A stretch of 64,000 nucleotides of DNA from Chloroflexota bacterium. Its GTDB lineage: Bacteria; Chloroflexota; Dehalococcoidia; E44-bin15. The translations under genes were made by a program, and so were the position numbers. Below the pieces are notes generated by a model, which worked only from the letters and a program-made list of their open reading frames with translations, was not told the origin of the DNA and did not search any database. The stretch covers positions 41,368-105,367 of the forward strand of contig JAUVVB010000002.1 in the NCBI GenBank assembly GCA_030604825.1, read 5' to 3'. Positions within the stretch are counted from its first letter, which is position 1, and the number at the start of each line of letters is the position of its first letter. This document shows positions 1-6,940 of this stretch, piece after piece.

Positions 1-96
1 CCAGGCCTTCATCACTCGCGGCCGTTTCATCTTCAGGCCCAGCACAGTTCCCGTGGCCACCGCAACAAGTAAGGCCAAACCTATCCACCTTTTCAT
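1..96 (-). CDS. Small single-span membrane peptide (copy A, cut by window edge)
   Basis: The ATG at 96 follows an AAGGAGG-type ribosome-binding site. The frame encodes a short basic start (MKRW), one hydrophobic stretch (IGLALLVAVATGTVLGL) and a basic tail. All 32 codons in the window match the complete copy at 1444-1542 closely, so the stop codon probably lies just outside the window. It sits directly downstream of a pilin gene on the same strand. The function is unknown. Conservation of the frame and ribosome-binding site in both copies argues that it is translated. Confidence 0.5.
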   Translation of the reverse strand, partial: MKRWIGLALLVAVATGTVLGLKMKRPRVMKAW

Positions 97-182
97 CTAT
101 CGCCTCCTTCATCCTCAAGCACCGCGTTAACGGGGGCTTCAGACTGAACAGTGTGCCCCCCTTGCTTTTGCTAAGGACTATG

Positions 183-566
183 CTAGTCGCAGGGGCAGTT
201 AACGGTGTCGTTGTTGTCGACAATCCCATTGGCATCGAATTGCCAGTCGCAGTTGGTATCGCTTTTCGGGGTCTCAAGCGCGTAACCGGGAGCCAGCAGG
301 TTCCAGTCAATGTCTCCTGGAGCAGTACCAAGTGTGCTGGGCCAGCTGCCCTCGTTGCCCGCATAGTAGGCCAGCACCGCTCCCTGTAGGGAGCGCTTGT
401 CGGCCTGGCAAACCTGGCTCTCGCCTGCCCCCAGGAATCCGGTGAGGCTCAGCGCAACCACTGCCACCAGCACGGCGATGATGCTCATCACGATCAACAG
501 CTCGATGAGGGTGAAGCCACGCTTGACTCCCATTCGTCTGAAGCCCCTTTGCTTCAGCCTTTTCAT
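183..566 (-). CDS. Type IV pilin / pseudopilin (major-pilin-like, copy A)
   Basis: A 127-aa prepilin with a short basic leader (MKRLKQRGFRRMGVKRG) ending in the prepilin peptidase site G|FTLIELL. Glu at +5 is followed by a hydrophobic helix (IVMSIIAVLVAVVALSL). The C-terminal part is GspG-like, with 'QADKRSLQGAVLAYY' and several Cys that could form disulfides. The RBS is AAGGAGG, 7 nt before ATG. It should be cleaved by the PilD encoded at 4728-5510 and assembled by PilB/PilC. A paralogue lies at 1627-2037 with an almost identical N-terminus and a diverged C-terminal domain, as expected for duplicated surface pilins. Confidence 0.9.
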   Translation of the reverse strand: MKRLKQRGFRRMGVKRGFTLIELLIVMSIIAVLVAVVALSLTGFLGAGESQVCQADKRSLQGAVLAYYAGNEGSWPSTLGTAPGDIDWNLLAPGYALETPKSDTNCDWQFDANGIVDNNDTVNCPCD

Positions 567-634
567 CTCGCAACCTCCTTCCTAGTTGCTTTTCTTTATC
601 CAATTTTGTATAATATTATCATCTTTTCAGTACC

Positions 635-663
635 AAAGTACCACTGAGGTATAAATCTGTCAA
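635..663 (-). promoter_or_regulatory. Promoter for pilin copy A
   Basis: On the minus strand TTGACA (658-663) and TACTTT (635-640) are separated by 17 bp, with the pilin start about 70 bp downstream. The same arrangement is kept in copy B at 2106-2134. The rest of 567-813 holds this promoter, an AT-rich leader and the divergent kinase promoter. Confidence 0.65.
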
Positions 664-756
664 TCGGGAATTAGTCCTAGGTCTGTGGCCTTATCTTCCT
701 TGATGGGAGTTACTACGTGGGGTTGAGGCGCCAGCGGCAGGAAAGTTTGTATGCTG

Positions 757-785
757 CTACGTAGGAGAGAGGATGGGCGTATAAT
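757..785 (+). promoter_or_regulatory. Decayed promoter of the kinase stub
   Basis: A TATAAT -10 (780-785) is preserved, but the position matching the -35 of copy B (TTGCAT) reads CTACGT here. The spacer is 17 bp in both. Loss of the -35 agrees with the downstream frame being a pseudogene. Confidence 0.45.
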
Positions 786-813
786 GGCCTAACCCTGCAG
801 GGGGAGGATGGAG

Positions 814-1518
814 ATGGCAGAAAACAGGGTTTACCTAGGTGAATACGGCATAATCCGCATGGTATGCATTGGCGACCAGGACGAGGCCAGCGCCAGGGCG
901 ATGGCGGAGGAGATGCTGAGGATTTCAAAGACCGTTTCTGGCCCTCCTAGGGTGCTTTTCGACACCACCAGGGCGGGCAGGTTCTCGGTTGAGGCCAGGC
1001 AGCTTGCTGCCCGCTCTTTGAACATGGCCAAGGGAGGCAGGGCGGCGGTCATCGCCCCATCCATGCCCATGCGAGCCCTGGGACTTTTCATAGCGGCTGG
1101 CAGAGGGGCCCAAAACGTGAGGGTCTTTGAGACGGAAAGGGAAGCCCTGAGCTGGCTGCATGAGCCGGTGAAGCCCTCTCAGCGGCGAGGCATCGCTTTT
1201 TACAGCCTGTTGATGGCCTTTTTTGGGATGAGATGGCTCAGGATCAAGGAACGCTGGCTCAGGGAGGTGTTTGATGTCCTGGGAAGCGTTGCCATGGGGT
1301 ACCACTTCGAATTCGAAAGCACAGTGCTGGACACAAGAGCAGCAACCCGCAGCGCGGGTTGCTGCTGCATTGATATGTGGGCGGCGCCTCCGCTCACATA
1401 TAACCTTCGGCTAATAACCTCTCATCTCATCCACTGCGCCGGGTTACCAGCTTTTCATCACTCGGGCACGTCTTATCTTCAGGCCCAGCACAGTTCCCGT
1501 GGCCACCGCAACAAGTAA
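814..1518 (+). pseudogene. Sensor-kinase N-terminal stub (broken duplicate)
   Basis: The frame starts at an ATG preceded by GGGGGAGG. For about 160 residues it matches the STAS-like N-terminal region of the intact kinase at 2284-4077. Identity stops at 1299, before the HAMP-like, GAF, phospho-acceptor and ATPase parts. The frame then runs on into unrelated sequence (including Cys-rich noise) and ends at 1518 on top of the minus-strand peptide gene. No catalytic domain is left, so it cannot be a kinase. At most it could be a free STAS-like domain, but the -35 box has also decayed. Confidence 0.8.
1339..1401. terminator. Two stacked inverted repeats between convergent ends
   Basis: A perfect 12-bp stem (GCAGCAACCCGC / GCGGGTTGCTGC, 1339-1365, 3-nt loop) is next to a second hairpin with ATATGTG/CACATAT arms (1373-1401). 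They lie between the kinase stub (+) and the 32-aa peptide gene (-). No long T-run follows either, so a bidirectional or Rho-assisted terminator is likely but unproven. Confidence 0.45.
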
Positions 1519-1542
1519 GGCCAAACCTATCCACCTTTTCAT
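1444..1542 (-). CDS. Small single-span membrane peptide (copy B, complete)
   Basis: A complete 32-aa frame with an AAGGAGG ribosome-binding site and ATG at 1542. The sequence is a basic N-terminus, one transmembrane segment (about residues 5-21) and a basic tail ending KSW before TAA. It lies downstream of pilin copy B, 84 bp past its stop. Both copies keep start, RBS, length and charge pattern, which suggests a real peptide, perhaps accessory to pilin expression or membrane insertion. That role is inferred only from position. Confidence 0.55.
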   Translation of the reverse strand: MKRWIGLALLVAVATGTVLGLKIRRARVMKSW

Positions 1543-1626
1543 CTCTCGCCTCCTTCATTCTCAAGCACCGCGTTAATGGGGTCTTCAGACTAGGCTAAAT
1601 GGTGTGCATATGACCTACTGCAAACC

Positions 1627-2037
1627 TTACTCGCATGAGGGAACGTCAGCTTTGCAGGGGCAGTTAGCGTTGTGGTTGCACACAATCCCGTCCACCTTGA
1701 CATACCAGCCACAGTTAGTATCACTGCCCGGCGTATCAAGCACGTACGTAGGCTTCAACAGGGTGAAGTTGATAGCCTGTGGGGTACCTGTCGTGGGCTG
1801 GGTGGTAGACGGCCAGCTGCCATTGTTACCCGTGTAGTAGGCCAGCACCACTGACTGGAGCGAGCGCTGGTCGGCCTGGCAAACCTGTTCCTTGCCTGCG
1901 CCCAGGAAGCCGGTGAGGCTCAGCGCAACCACCGCTACCAGCACGGCGATGATGCTCATCACGATCAACAGCTCGATGAGGGTGAAGCCGCGCTTGCCTC
2001 CAACTCGCCTGAAGCCCCTTTGCTTCAGCCTTTTCAT
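1627..2037 (-). CDS. Type IV pilin / pseudopilin (copy B)
   Basis: A 136-aa prepilin with leader MKRLKQRGFRRVGGKRG and the cleavage/methylation motif G|FTLIELL, followed by the same hydrophobic helix as copy A. The C-terminal domain differs from copy A after about residue 75 and ends in a Cys-rich stretch (CNHNANCPCK). The RBS is AAGGAGG. It has its own promoter at 2106-2134. The preserved N-terminal half and variable C-terminal half suggest both pilins use one assembly machine but expose different surfaces. Confidence 0.9.
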   Translation of the reverse strand: MKRLKQRGFRRVGGKRGFTLIELLIVMSIIAVLVAVVALSLTGFLGAGKEQVCQADQRSLQSVVLAYYTGNNGSWPSTTQPTTGTPQAINFTLLKPTYVLDTPGSDTNCGWYVKVDGIVCNHNANCPCKADVPSCE

Positions 2038-2105
2038 CCTGCAACCTCCTTCCTACTTGCTTTTCTTTATCCAATATTGTATAATATTATCATCTTTTCA
2101 CTACC

Positions 2106-2134
2106 AAAATAGCACCGAGGTATAAAACAGTCAA
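2106..2134 (-). promoter_or_regulatory. Promoter for pilin copy B
   Basis: Minus-strand TTGACT (2129-2134), 17-bp spacer, TATTTT (2106-2111). It is homologous to the promoter of copy A. Confidence 0.6.
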
Positions 2135-2226
2135 TGAGGAATTAGTCCCGGGGTTGTGGCCCTATTGTACCTGATGGAAGTTACTGCTCGGGGTTGAGGC
2201 GCCAGCGGAACAAAGTGCGTATACTG

Positions 2227-2255
2227 TTGCATGAGAGGGAGGATGGGCGTATAAT
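2227..2255 (+). promoter_or_regulatory. Promoter for kinase/regulator operon
   Basis: TTGCAT (2227-2232), 17-bp spacer, TATAAT (2250-2255), about 30 bp before the chosen kinase start at 2284. It is divergent from the pilin promoter, so pilin and kinase could share control. Confidence 0.65.
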
Positions 2256-2283
2256 GCTCTCACCCTGCCGGGGGGAGATGGAG

Positions 2284-4077
2284 ATGGCAGAAAACAGGGT
2301 TTATCTGGACGAAGAGGGCATACTCCGCATCGTATGCATTGGCGACCAGGACGAAACCAGCGCCAGAGCGATGGTGGAGGAGAGGCTGAGGATTGCAAAG
2401 ACCGTTTCTGGCCCTCCAAGGGTGCTCCTCGACACCACCAAAGCAGGCAGGTTCTCGGTTGAGGCTAGGCAGCTTGCTGCCCAGTCCCTGAACATGGCCA
2501 AGGAAAGCAGGGCGGCGGTCATCGCCTCATCCATGCCCATGCGAGCCCTGGGGCTTTTCATAGCGGGCGAGAGGGGAGCCCAAAACGTGAGGGTCTTTGG
2601 GACGGAAAGGGAAGCCCTGAGCTGGCTGCGTGAGCCGGTGAAGCGCTCTCGGCGGCGAGGCATCGCTTTTTATAGCCTGTTGATGGCCCCTTTCAGGATG
2701 AGATGGCTCAGGATCAAGGAACGCTGGCTCAAGGAGATGTTTGATGTCCTGGGAGGCGTCGCCATGGGGGATTTCTCCAAGAGGATAGCGGTTTCCCGCC
2801 ATCAGGATGAGCTTACCCTGATCGAAGCCGGGATCAATTTGATGGCCGATGACCTGGAAGATAGGGAAAGAGAGGCCAAGGAGTATGAGAGGAGGCTGGA
2901 GGAGTACTCTCAGGGGCTGGAGCTAAAGGTGGAGGAGAGGACGCAGGAGCTGCTGCGGCGCAACCGGGAGCTTGCTGCCCTCAATGCCATCGCTGCCGTT
3001 GCCAGCCAGTCCCTCGACCTTCACGAGGTCCTCAACGCTACCCTGGACAAGATATTGGAGGTGATGGCGGCGCAGGGTGGCACCATTTACCTCCTGGACG
3101 AAAAGGGCGAAGAGCTGGTGCTGGCCGCTCATCGGGGTCTGTCCGATGAGACGTTAAGGTATGCCCGGCGGATAACGGTGGATGCCAATGCCTTGGGGCA
3201 GGCAACCTCGGGGCAGATGGCTAGTGGGGACGCTCTTTCGGACTATGCCCCTTACCACACCGCTATTGCCGCCTCGCTGGCAAAGGAGCCCCTCCCCCTG
3301 GCCAGCGTTGCCCTGAGGGCTAAGGGGAAGTGGCTCGGGTTGCTCCATGTCCTCACCGGCCATGAGCTGAGCGCTGAGGAGAAGCAGTTGCTCCTTTCCA
3401 TTGCCAACCAGATGGCAGTATCCATAGAGAACGCCAGCCTTTATAAGAACGTGCGCAAGCTGGCTCTCATCGAGGAGAGGACCCGCCTCGCCCGGGAGCT
3501 GCATGACTCCGTTTCCCAGCTCCTCTTCAGCGTGGTGCTGAACTCCGAGGCGGCCAGCGCTACGGTTAAAAGCAACCCTGAGCTTGCCAAGAGCTGCATC
3601 CATTCCGTTCAGACGAGTGCCCATGAGGCTCGGGAGCAGATGCGAAACCTGCTCATCGAGCTGCGCCTCGATGAGCTGGCAGAGGGGCTGAGTGCGGCAT
3701 TGGCTACGTATGTCGCCAAGTTCCAGGAGAGGGAAGGGATCGAAGTGACCTTCTCTGTGGAGGGGGAGAGGCCGGTGTCAGGCTTCATAGAGAGGGAGCT
3801 TTTCCGCATTGCCCAGGAAGCGCTGAACAACATCGCCAAACATTCCCGGGCAAATTCGGCCCTGATGAAGCTTCGCTTTTACCCCGACCGCCTTCGGCTC
3901 AAGGTGGAGGACGATGGCATCGGTTTTGACCTCGCCAAATTGGGAGGGACAGGTCTCGGGCTTACCACCATGAAGGAGCGGGCTGAGGGCATCAAGGGCA
4001 GGCTTGAGGTAGAGTCAGCCCCGGGAAAGGGGACCAGGGTCACCGTGGAAGTACCTTTGGAGGAGGGTCATGGATAA
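2284..4077 (+). CDS. NarL-family sensor histidine kinase (STAS-like, HAMP-like, GAF, HisKA_3, HATPase)
   Basis: A 597-aa kinase. Domains in order are a STAS/SpoIIAA-like region (about 1-115), a HAMP-like helix pair (about 155-195) and a coiled coil (about 195-235). A GAF domain follows (about 240-385), then the HisKA_3 dimerisation box with the acceptor in 'RLARELHDSVSQ' (His407) and a C-terminal HATPase_c with DDGIGFD and GTGLGL motifs. There is no clear transmembrane segment, so it probably senses a cytoplasmic ligand through GAF. The ATG at 2284 is preferred over earlier in-frame starts because GGGGGAG lies 6 nt upstream and copy A has the same spacing. The response regulator gene overlaps by 8 bp. 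The divergent pilin gene suggests a link to pilus expression. Confidence 0.9.
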   Translation: MAENRVYLDEEGILRIVCIGDQDETSARAMVEERLRIAKTVSGPPRVLLDTTKAGRFSVEARQLAAQSLNMAKESRAAVIASSMPMRALGLFIAGERGAQNVRVFGTEREALSWLREPVKRSRRRGIAFYSLLMAPFRMRWLRIKERWLKEMFDVLGGVAMGDFSKRIAVSRHQDELTLIEAGINLMADDLEDREREAKEYERRLEEYSQGLELKVEERTQELLRRNRELAALNAIAAVASQSLDLHEVLNATLDKILEVMAAQGGTIYLLDEKGEELVLAAHRGLSDETLRYARRITVDANALGQATSGQMASGDALSDYAPYHTAIAASLAKEPLPLASVALRAKGKWLGLLHVLTGHELSAEEKQLLLSIANQMAVSIENASLYKNVRKLALIEERTRLARELHDSVSQLLFSVVLNSEAASATVKSNPELAKSCIHSVQTSAHEAREQMRNLLIELRLDELAEGLSAALATYVAKFQEREGIEVTFSVEGERPVSGFIERELFRIAQEALNNIAKHSRANSALMKLRFYPDRLRLKVEDDGIGFDLAKLGGTGLGLTTMKERAEGIKGRLEVESAPGKGTRVTVEVPLEEGHG

Positions 4078-4714
4078 GATCAGCGTTCTCATCGTGGATG
4101 ACCATCCTGTGGTAAGGGAGGGACTGTGCAGCTTCCTAGAGCTTCACCAGGACCTGGAGGTGGTGGGCGAAGCGGGCGACGGCGTGGAGGCCGTGGAGAA
4201 GGTGGGAGAGCTTTTGCCCGATGTGGTGCTTATGGACCTGGTTATGCCCAGGATGGATGGCATAGCCGCCATCCGCCAGATCAGGGCGCTCAGCCCCAGC
4301 ACCCGCATCCTGGTGCTTACCAGCTTCGCTGACGATGACAAGGTTTTCCCCGCCGTCAAGGCAGGTGCCCATGGCTACCTGATGAAGGACATCAGGCCCG
4401 CCGACCTGGCAGAGTCAATTCGCTCAGCCTACCGCGGAGAGCCAACCCTCCATCCCCAGATCGCCAGGAAATTGATGGAGCAGCTATCCGGGAGGGAGGG
4501 TGAGGTTCCCGGGGAGAGATTGACCGCCCGTGAGGGCGATGTTTTGCGCCTCATCGCCAGGGGCAACAGCAATAAGGAGATCGCCCACCAGCTGGTGATC
4601 AGCGAAAAGACGGTAAAGACCCATGTGAGCAACATCCTGCAAAAGCTTCACCTCGCCGACCGCACCCAGGCTGCGCTTTATGCTGTCCGCCAGCGGATAG
4701 CAGAGGGCGAGTAG
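4070..4714 (+). CDS. LuxR/NarL-family response regulator
   Basis: A 214-aa regulator. The receiver domain has acidic residues D10-D11, phospho-acceptor Asp56 (VVLMDLVMP) and Lys106 (YLMKD). The C-terminal LuxR-type helix-turn-helix covers about residues 145-205 (LTAREGDVLRLIARG; NKEIAHQLVISEKTVKTHV). It overlaps the kinase by 8 bp, so the two are a cognate, translationally coupled pair. Targets are not visible, but the nearby pilin promoters are natural candidates. It is convergent with pilD, 13 bp away. Confidence 0.95.
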   Translation: MDKISVLIVDDHPVVREGLCSFLELHQDLEVVGEAGDGVEAVEKVGELLPDVVLMDLVMPRMDGIAAIRQIRALSPSTRILVLTSFADDDKVFPAVKAGAHGYLMKDIRPADLAESIRSAYRGEPTLHPQIARKLMEQLSGREGEVPGERLTAREGDVLRLIARGNSNKEIAHQLVISEKTVKTHVSNILQKLHLADRTQAALYAVRQRIAEGE

Positions 4715-4727
4715 ATAACCCCTGGGG

Positions 4728-5510
4728 TCATCCTCCAACCAGAGCAAGGTACCAGTGGCTCATCGCCTCCCCCCAGATGATGGTAACCATGGCTGCCGTG
4801 GCCAGGAAGGGGCCGAAGGGGATGGCTTCCTTTAGCCCTCTCACCCTGGTTAGCAGCAGGATTATGGCCACCAGCCCTCCACCAAGGATCGCCAGGAAGA
4901 GGGAGATGAAAACGAGCGGGAAGCCGGTGGCCAATCCCACCAGCCCTGCCAGCTTTACATCCCCTCCCCCCATGCCCCCCCGGGAGATTAGATAGGGTAT
5001 GAGCATCAGGCCAAAGGCTATTGCCCCGCCTAAAAGGGCACTGAGGGCGCTGATCTCGGGCCAGAAGAAGGTCAGGCCAAGCTTGGACCAGAAGAATGAG
5101 AAGAGGAAGGCCAGCGCCATCCCCGGATAGACAACGTTGTCCAGGATCAGCTCATGCTCTAAGTCGATGACGATGATCATCAGGAATAGGGAGGCGTAGA
5201 TGAGGGCCATGGCAAGCTGGGGGCTGAGGCCATATTTCCAGGTGAGGAGGGCGAAGAGCAGGGCGGTCCCGAGTTCCACGATGGGAAGCCGAGGGGAGAT
5301 GCGGGCGCCGCAGTAGCGGCAGCGACCGCGAAGCCACAGGTAGCTGAAGAGGGGCACCAGGTCCTTGGCCCTCAGCCTTTGGTGACAGGCGTCGCAGTGG
5401 GAGGGGGGTCTGATTATGGATTTACCCTGGGGAAGGCGATCCATGCACAGGTTTAGGAAGCTGCCTAAAGCAAGTCCAAGGAGGGCGAAGATGGGTATGG
5501 CAGCGCTCAT
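4728..5510 (-). CDS. pilD: Prepilin peptidase / N-methyltransferase
   Basis: A 260-aa polytopic membrane protein. The N-terminal cytoplasmic domain has the zinc-binding pairs C39-x2-C42 and C64-x2-C67 typical of bifunctional enzymes. The aspartyl protease residues are D116 in 'VIDLEHELI' and D184 in 'GGGDVKL' (the GxGD motif). It removes the basic leader from the pilins of this region and methylates the new N-terminal residue. It is the last gene of pilN-pilO-pilM-pilD and overlaps pilM by ATGA. Confidence 0.95.
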   Translation of the reverse strand: MSAAIPIFALLGLALGSFLNLCMDRLPQGKSIIRPPSHCDACHQRLRAKDLVPLFSYLWLRGRCRYCGARISPRLPIVELGTALLFALLTWKYGLSPQLAMALIYASLFLMIIVIDLEHELILDNVVYPGMALAFLFSFFWSKLGLTFFWPEISALSALLGGAIAFGLMLIPYLISRGGMGGGDVKLAGLVGLATGFPLVFISLFLAILGGGLVAIILLLTRVRGLKEAIPFGPFLATAAMVTIIWGEAMSHWYLALVGG

Positions 5511-6379
5511 AATGCCCTGAGCACCAGGCCCATGTTCACCATGAAATCGGCAACTGGCAACTCGGAAGGGTAGTGCAGGGGTGGGTCCAGGGGCTCTAGG
5601 GGACGCCCGGTAAGGGTGGCCACATTTATGGCGAAGGCCACGCTTGCAGCAACGGCGCCAGTGAGGTACATGGGAATATCGGGGTTCAGCGGCTCATCGC
5701 GGTGGCTTTCGTTGTACTGCGATATGGTGCGCACCAGCTCATCGCTCATCCGCCCCACGGCGTAGTCGGGGGCGACCATCTCCTCGCTGAGGAAGGAGCT
5801 GCGAATAAGCTCGGGGACATCATCGAGCACGATAACCGACTCCACGCTATTGCTCTCCCCGTTGCCAATGATGCCATCCCTTCGATTCACCGCCATCATC
5901 AGCGCCAGCGGCTTGAGGTCGATAATGCTGGCTCTTAGCCCCGCCAGCTGCATGGTTCTCATCAGCGCGTCGAGGGGTTCCTTGGGAACGGTGACTATGA
6001 AAACCTGCTGTTGGGCGCCTTTCAAGGGCAAGGCTTGCCAATGGAGGTAGCTATCCTCCAGGGTATCCCCTAGGATCCTCCTTGCCTCCCGTTGCACGAT
6101 GTCCTCTAGCTGTTTTACCTCTACCTTGGGCAGGCTCAGAATTCGTGAGGTGGTACCCACTGCGGAGAGGGCGCAGACTAGCTGGCCTTTGGCGAACTTC
6201 CTCTCTGCCAGGACATTCTTTACCACCTCTGCCAGCCCTTCAGGGTCGGCCACATAGCCCCTTCTGAGGAACTGCGGGTTAAAGGGGGTGCTATCCCATG
6301 CCTCCACCGTATCGCCACGGGCGCTTAATATCCTCACCGTGTTTCCTTCAATGCTTAGCGATAGGATGCGCTTGGCCAC
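5507..6379 (-). CDS. pilM: PilM-like actin-fold pilus assembly protein
   Basis: A 290-aa protein opening with 'RILSLSIEGNTVRIL', the phosphate-1-like start of the PilM/FtsA fold. It continues with PilM features such as 'LPKVEVKQLEDIVQREARRI' and 'VPKEPLDALMRTMQLAGL'. In the family PilM binds the cytoplasmic tail of PilN and couples the PilB motor to the inner-membrane platform. The protein is shorter than many PilMs (about 350 aa). The call rests on these motifs and its place after pilO and before pilD. Confidence 0.85.
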   Translation of the reverse strand: MAKRILSLSIEGNTVRILSARGDTVEAWDSTPFNPQFLRRGYVADPEGLAEVVKNVLAERKFAKGQLVCALSAVGTTSRILSLPKVEVKQLEDIVQREARRILGDTLEDSYLHWQALPLKGAQQQVFIVTVPKEPLDALMRTMQLAGLRASIIDLKPLALMMAVNRRDGIIGNGESNSVESVIVLDDVPELIRSSFLSEEMVAPDYAVGRMSDELVRTISQYNESHRDEPLNPDIPMYLTGAVAASVAFAINVATLTGRPLEPLDPPLHYPSELPVADFMVNMGLVLRAL

Positions 6380-6388
6380 GAATCCCTC

Positions 6389-6940
6389 CTACTCCGGCTG
6401 AGCATAGACCTGTATGTAAAAGGTCATTGACCAGATAAGGGTGTCGCTATCATAGGCGAGCTCCACCTCATCCATTTTGATGGTCTCATAAGGGGGGTTC
6501 TCCTCCACCCCGGCGAGGAAATCGAATATCTCATCCAGGGTGCCGCTGACGGTGGTCTCGTAGGAGAAAAGCCGATATTCGGTCTGGCTTCCGTTTACAG
6601 CCTCGTCGGTCACGTCCCCTTCGGTCCAGGAGTCGATGTGCGCCCCGGCTTCCTCTGCCGCCGTCCTCACATGGTCATATATAACATTGTCCTCCACATC
6701 CATGGGGAAAGGCGCTTCCTCTAACTGCTGCAGCAGGTTGGTAAGATATGCTTGCAGCTCCTCGATGTCGTAGGTCTGCTCAAACGCGTCTATTTGCGCC
6801 TCCACCGCAGCCAGATCGGCGGACAGTGCACCCTTGCTGCTACCATCCCGGTAATACCCTATGCCGAAGTAGATGTTACCTGCCAACAGGGCGATCACGA
6901 TCAGCAGGAAGAGGGCCTGAAACCCGGAGGGCCTCCTCAT
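6389..6940 (-). CDS. pilO: PilO-like pilus assembly protein
   Basis: A 183-aa bitopic protein with a short basic N-terminus, one transmembrane helix (about residues 9-28), a coiled-coil (about 38-75) and a small alpha/beta domain ('YETTVSGTLDEIFDFLAGVEE', as in PilO). It should dimerise with PilN in the inner-membrane alignment complex. Its start overlaps the end of pilN by 4 bp. The gene order here, N-O-M, differs from the common M-N-O order. Confidence 0.85.
   Translation of the reverse strand: MRRPSGFQALFLLIVIALLAGNIYFGIGYYRDGSSKGALSADLAAVEAQIDAFEQTYDIEELQAYLTNLLQQLEEAPFPMDVEDNVIYDHVRTAAEEAGAHIDSWTEGDVTDEAVNGSQTEYRLFSYETTVSGTLDEIFDFLAGVEENPPYETIKMDEVELAYDSDTLIWSMTFYIQVYAQPE

Larger units (their letters stand above)
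1..1299. repeat. Tandem duplication, copy A (small peptide - pilin - kinase 5' end)
   Basis: This block is repeated at 1444-2769 with an offset of about 1,446-1,471 bp. The shared order is the 32-aa peptide gene, a pilin gene, the spacer with two divergent promoters, and the first about 165 codons of a sensor kinase. Similarity ends abruptly in the kinase frame after the shared bases GCCATGGGG at 1291-1299. The pilin 3' ends and some spacer positions have diverged, so the duplication is not very recent. Confidence 0.8.
1444..2769. repeat. Tandem duplication, copy B
   Basis: Second copy of the block described for 1-1299. Here the kinase reading frame continues intact past 2769. This copy therefore keeps the functional gene, while copy A keeps a complete second pilin and a dead kinase stub. 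Confidence 0.8.
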
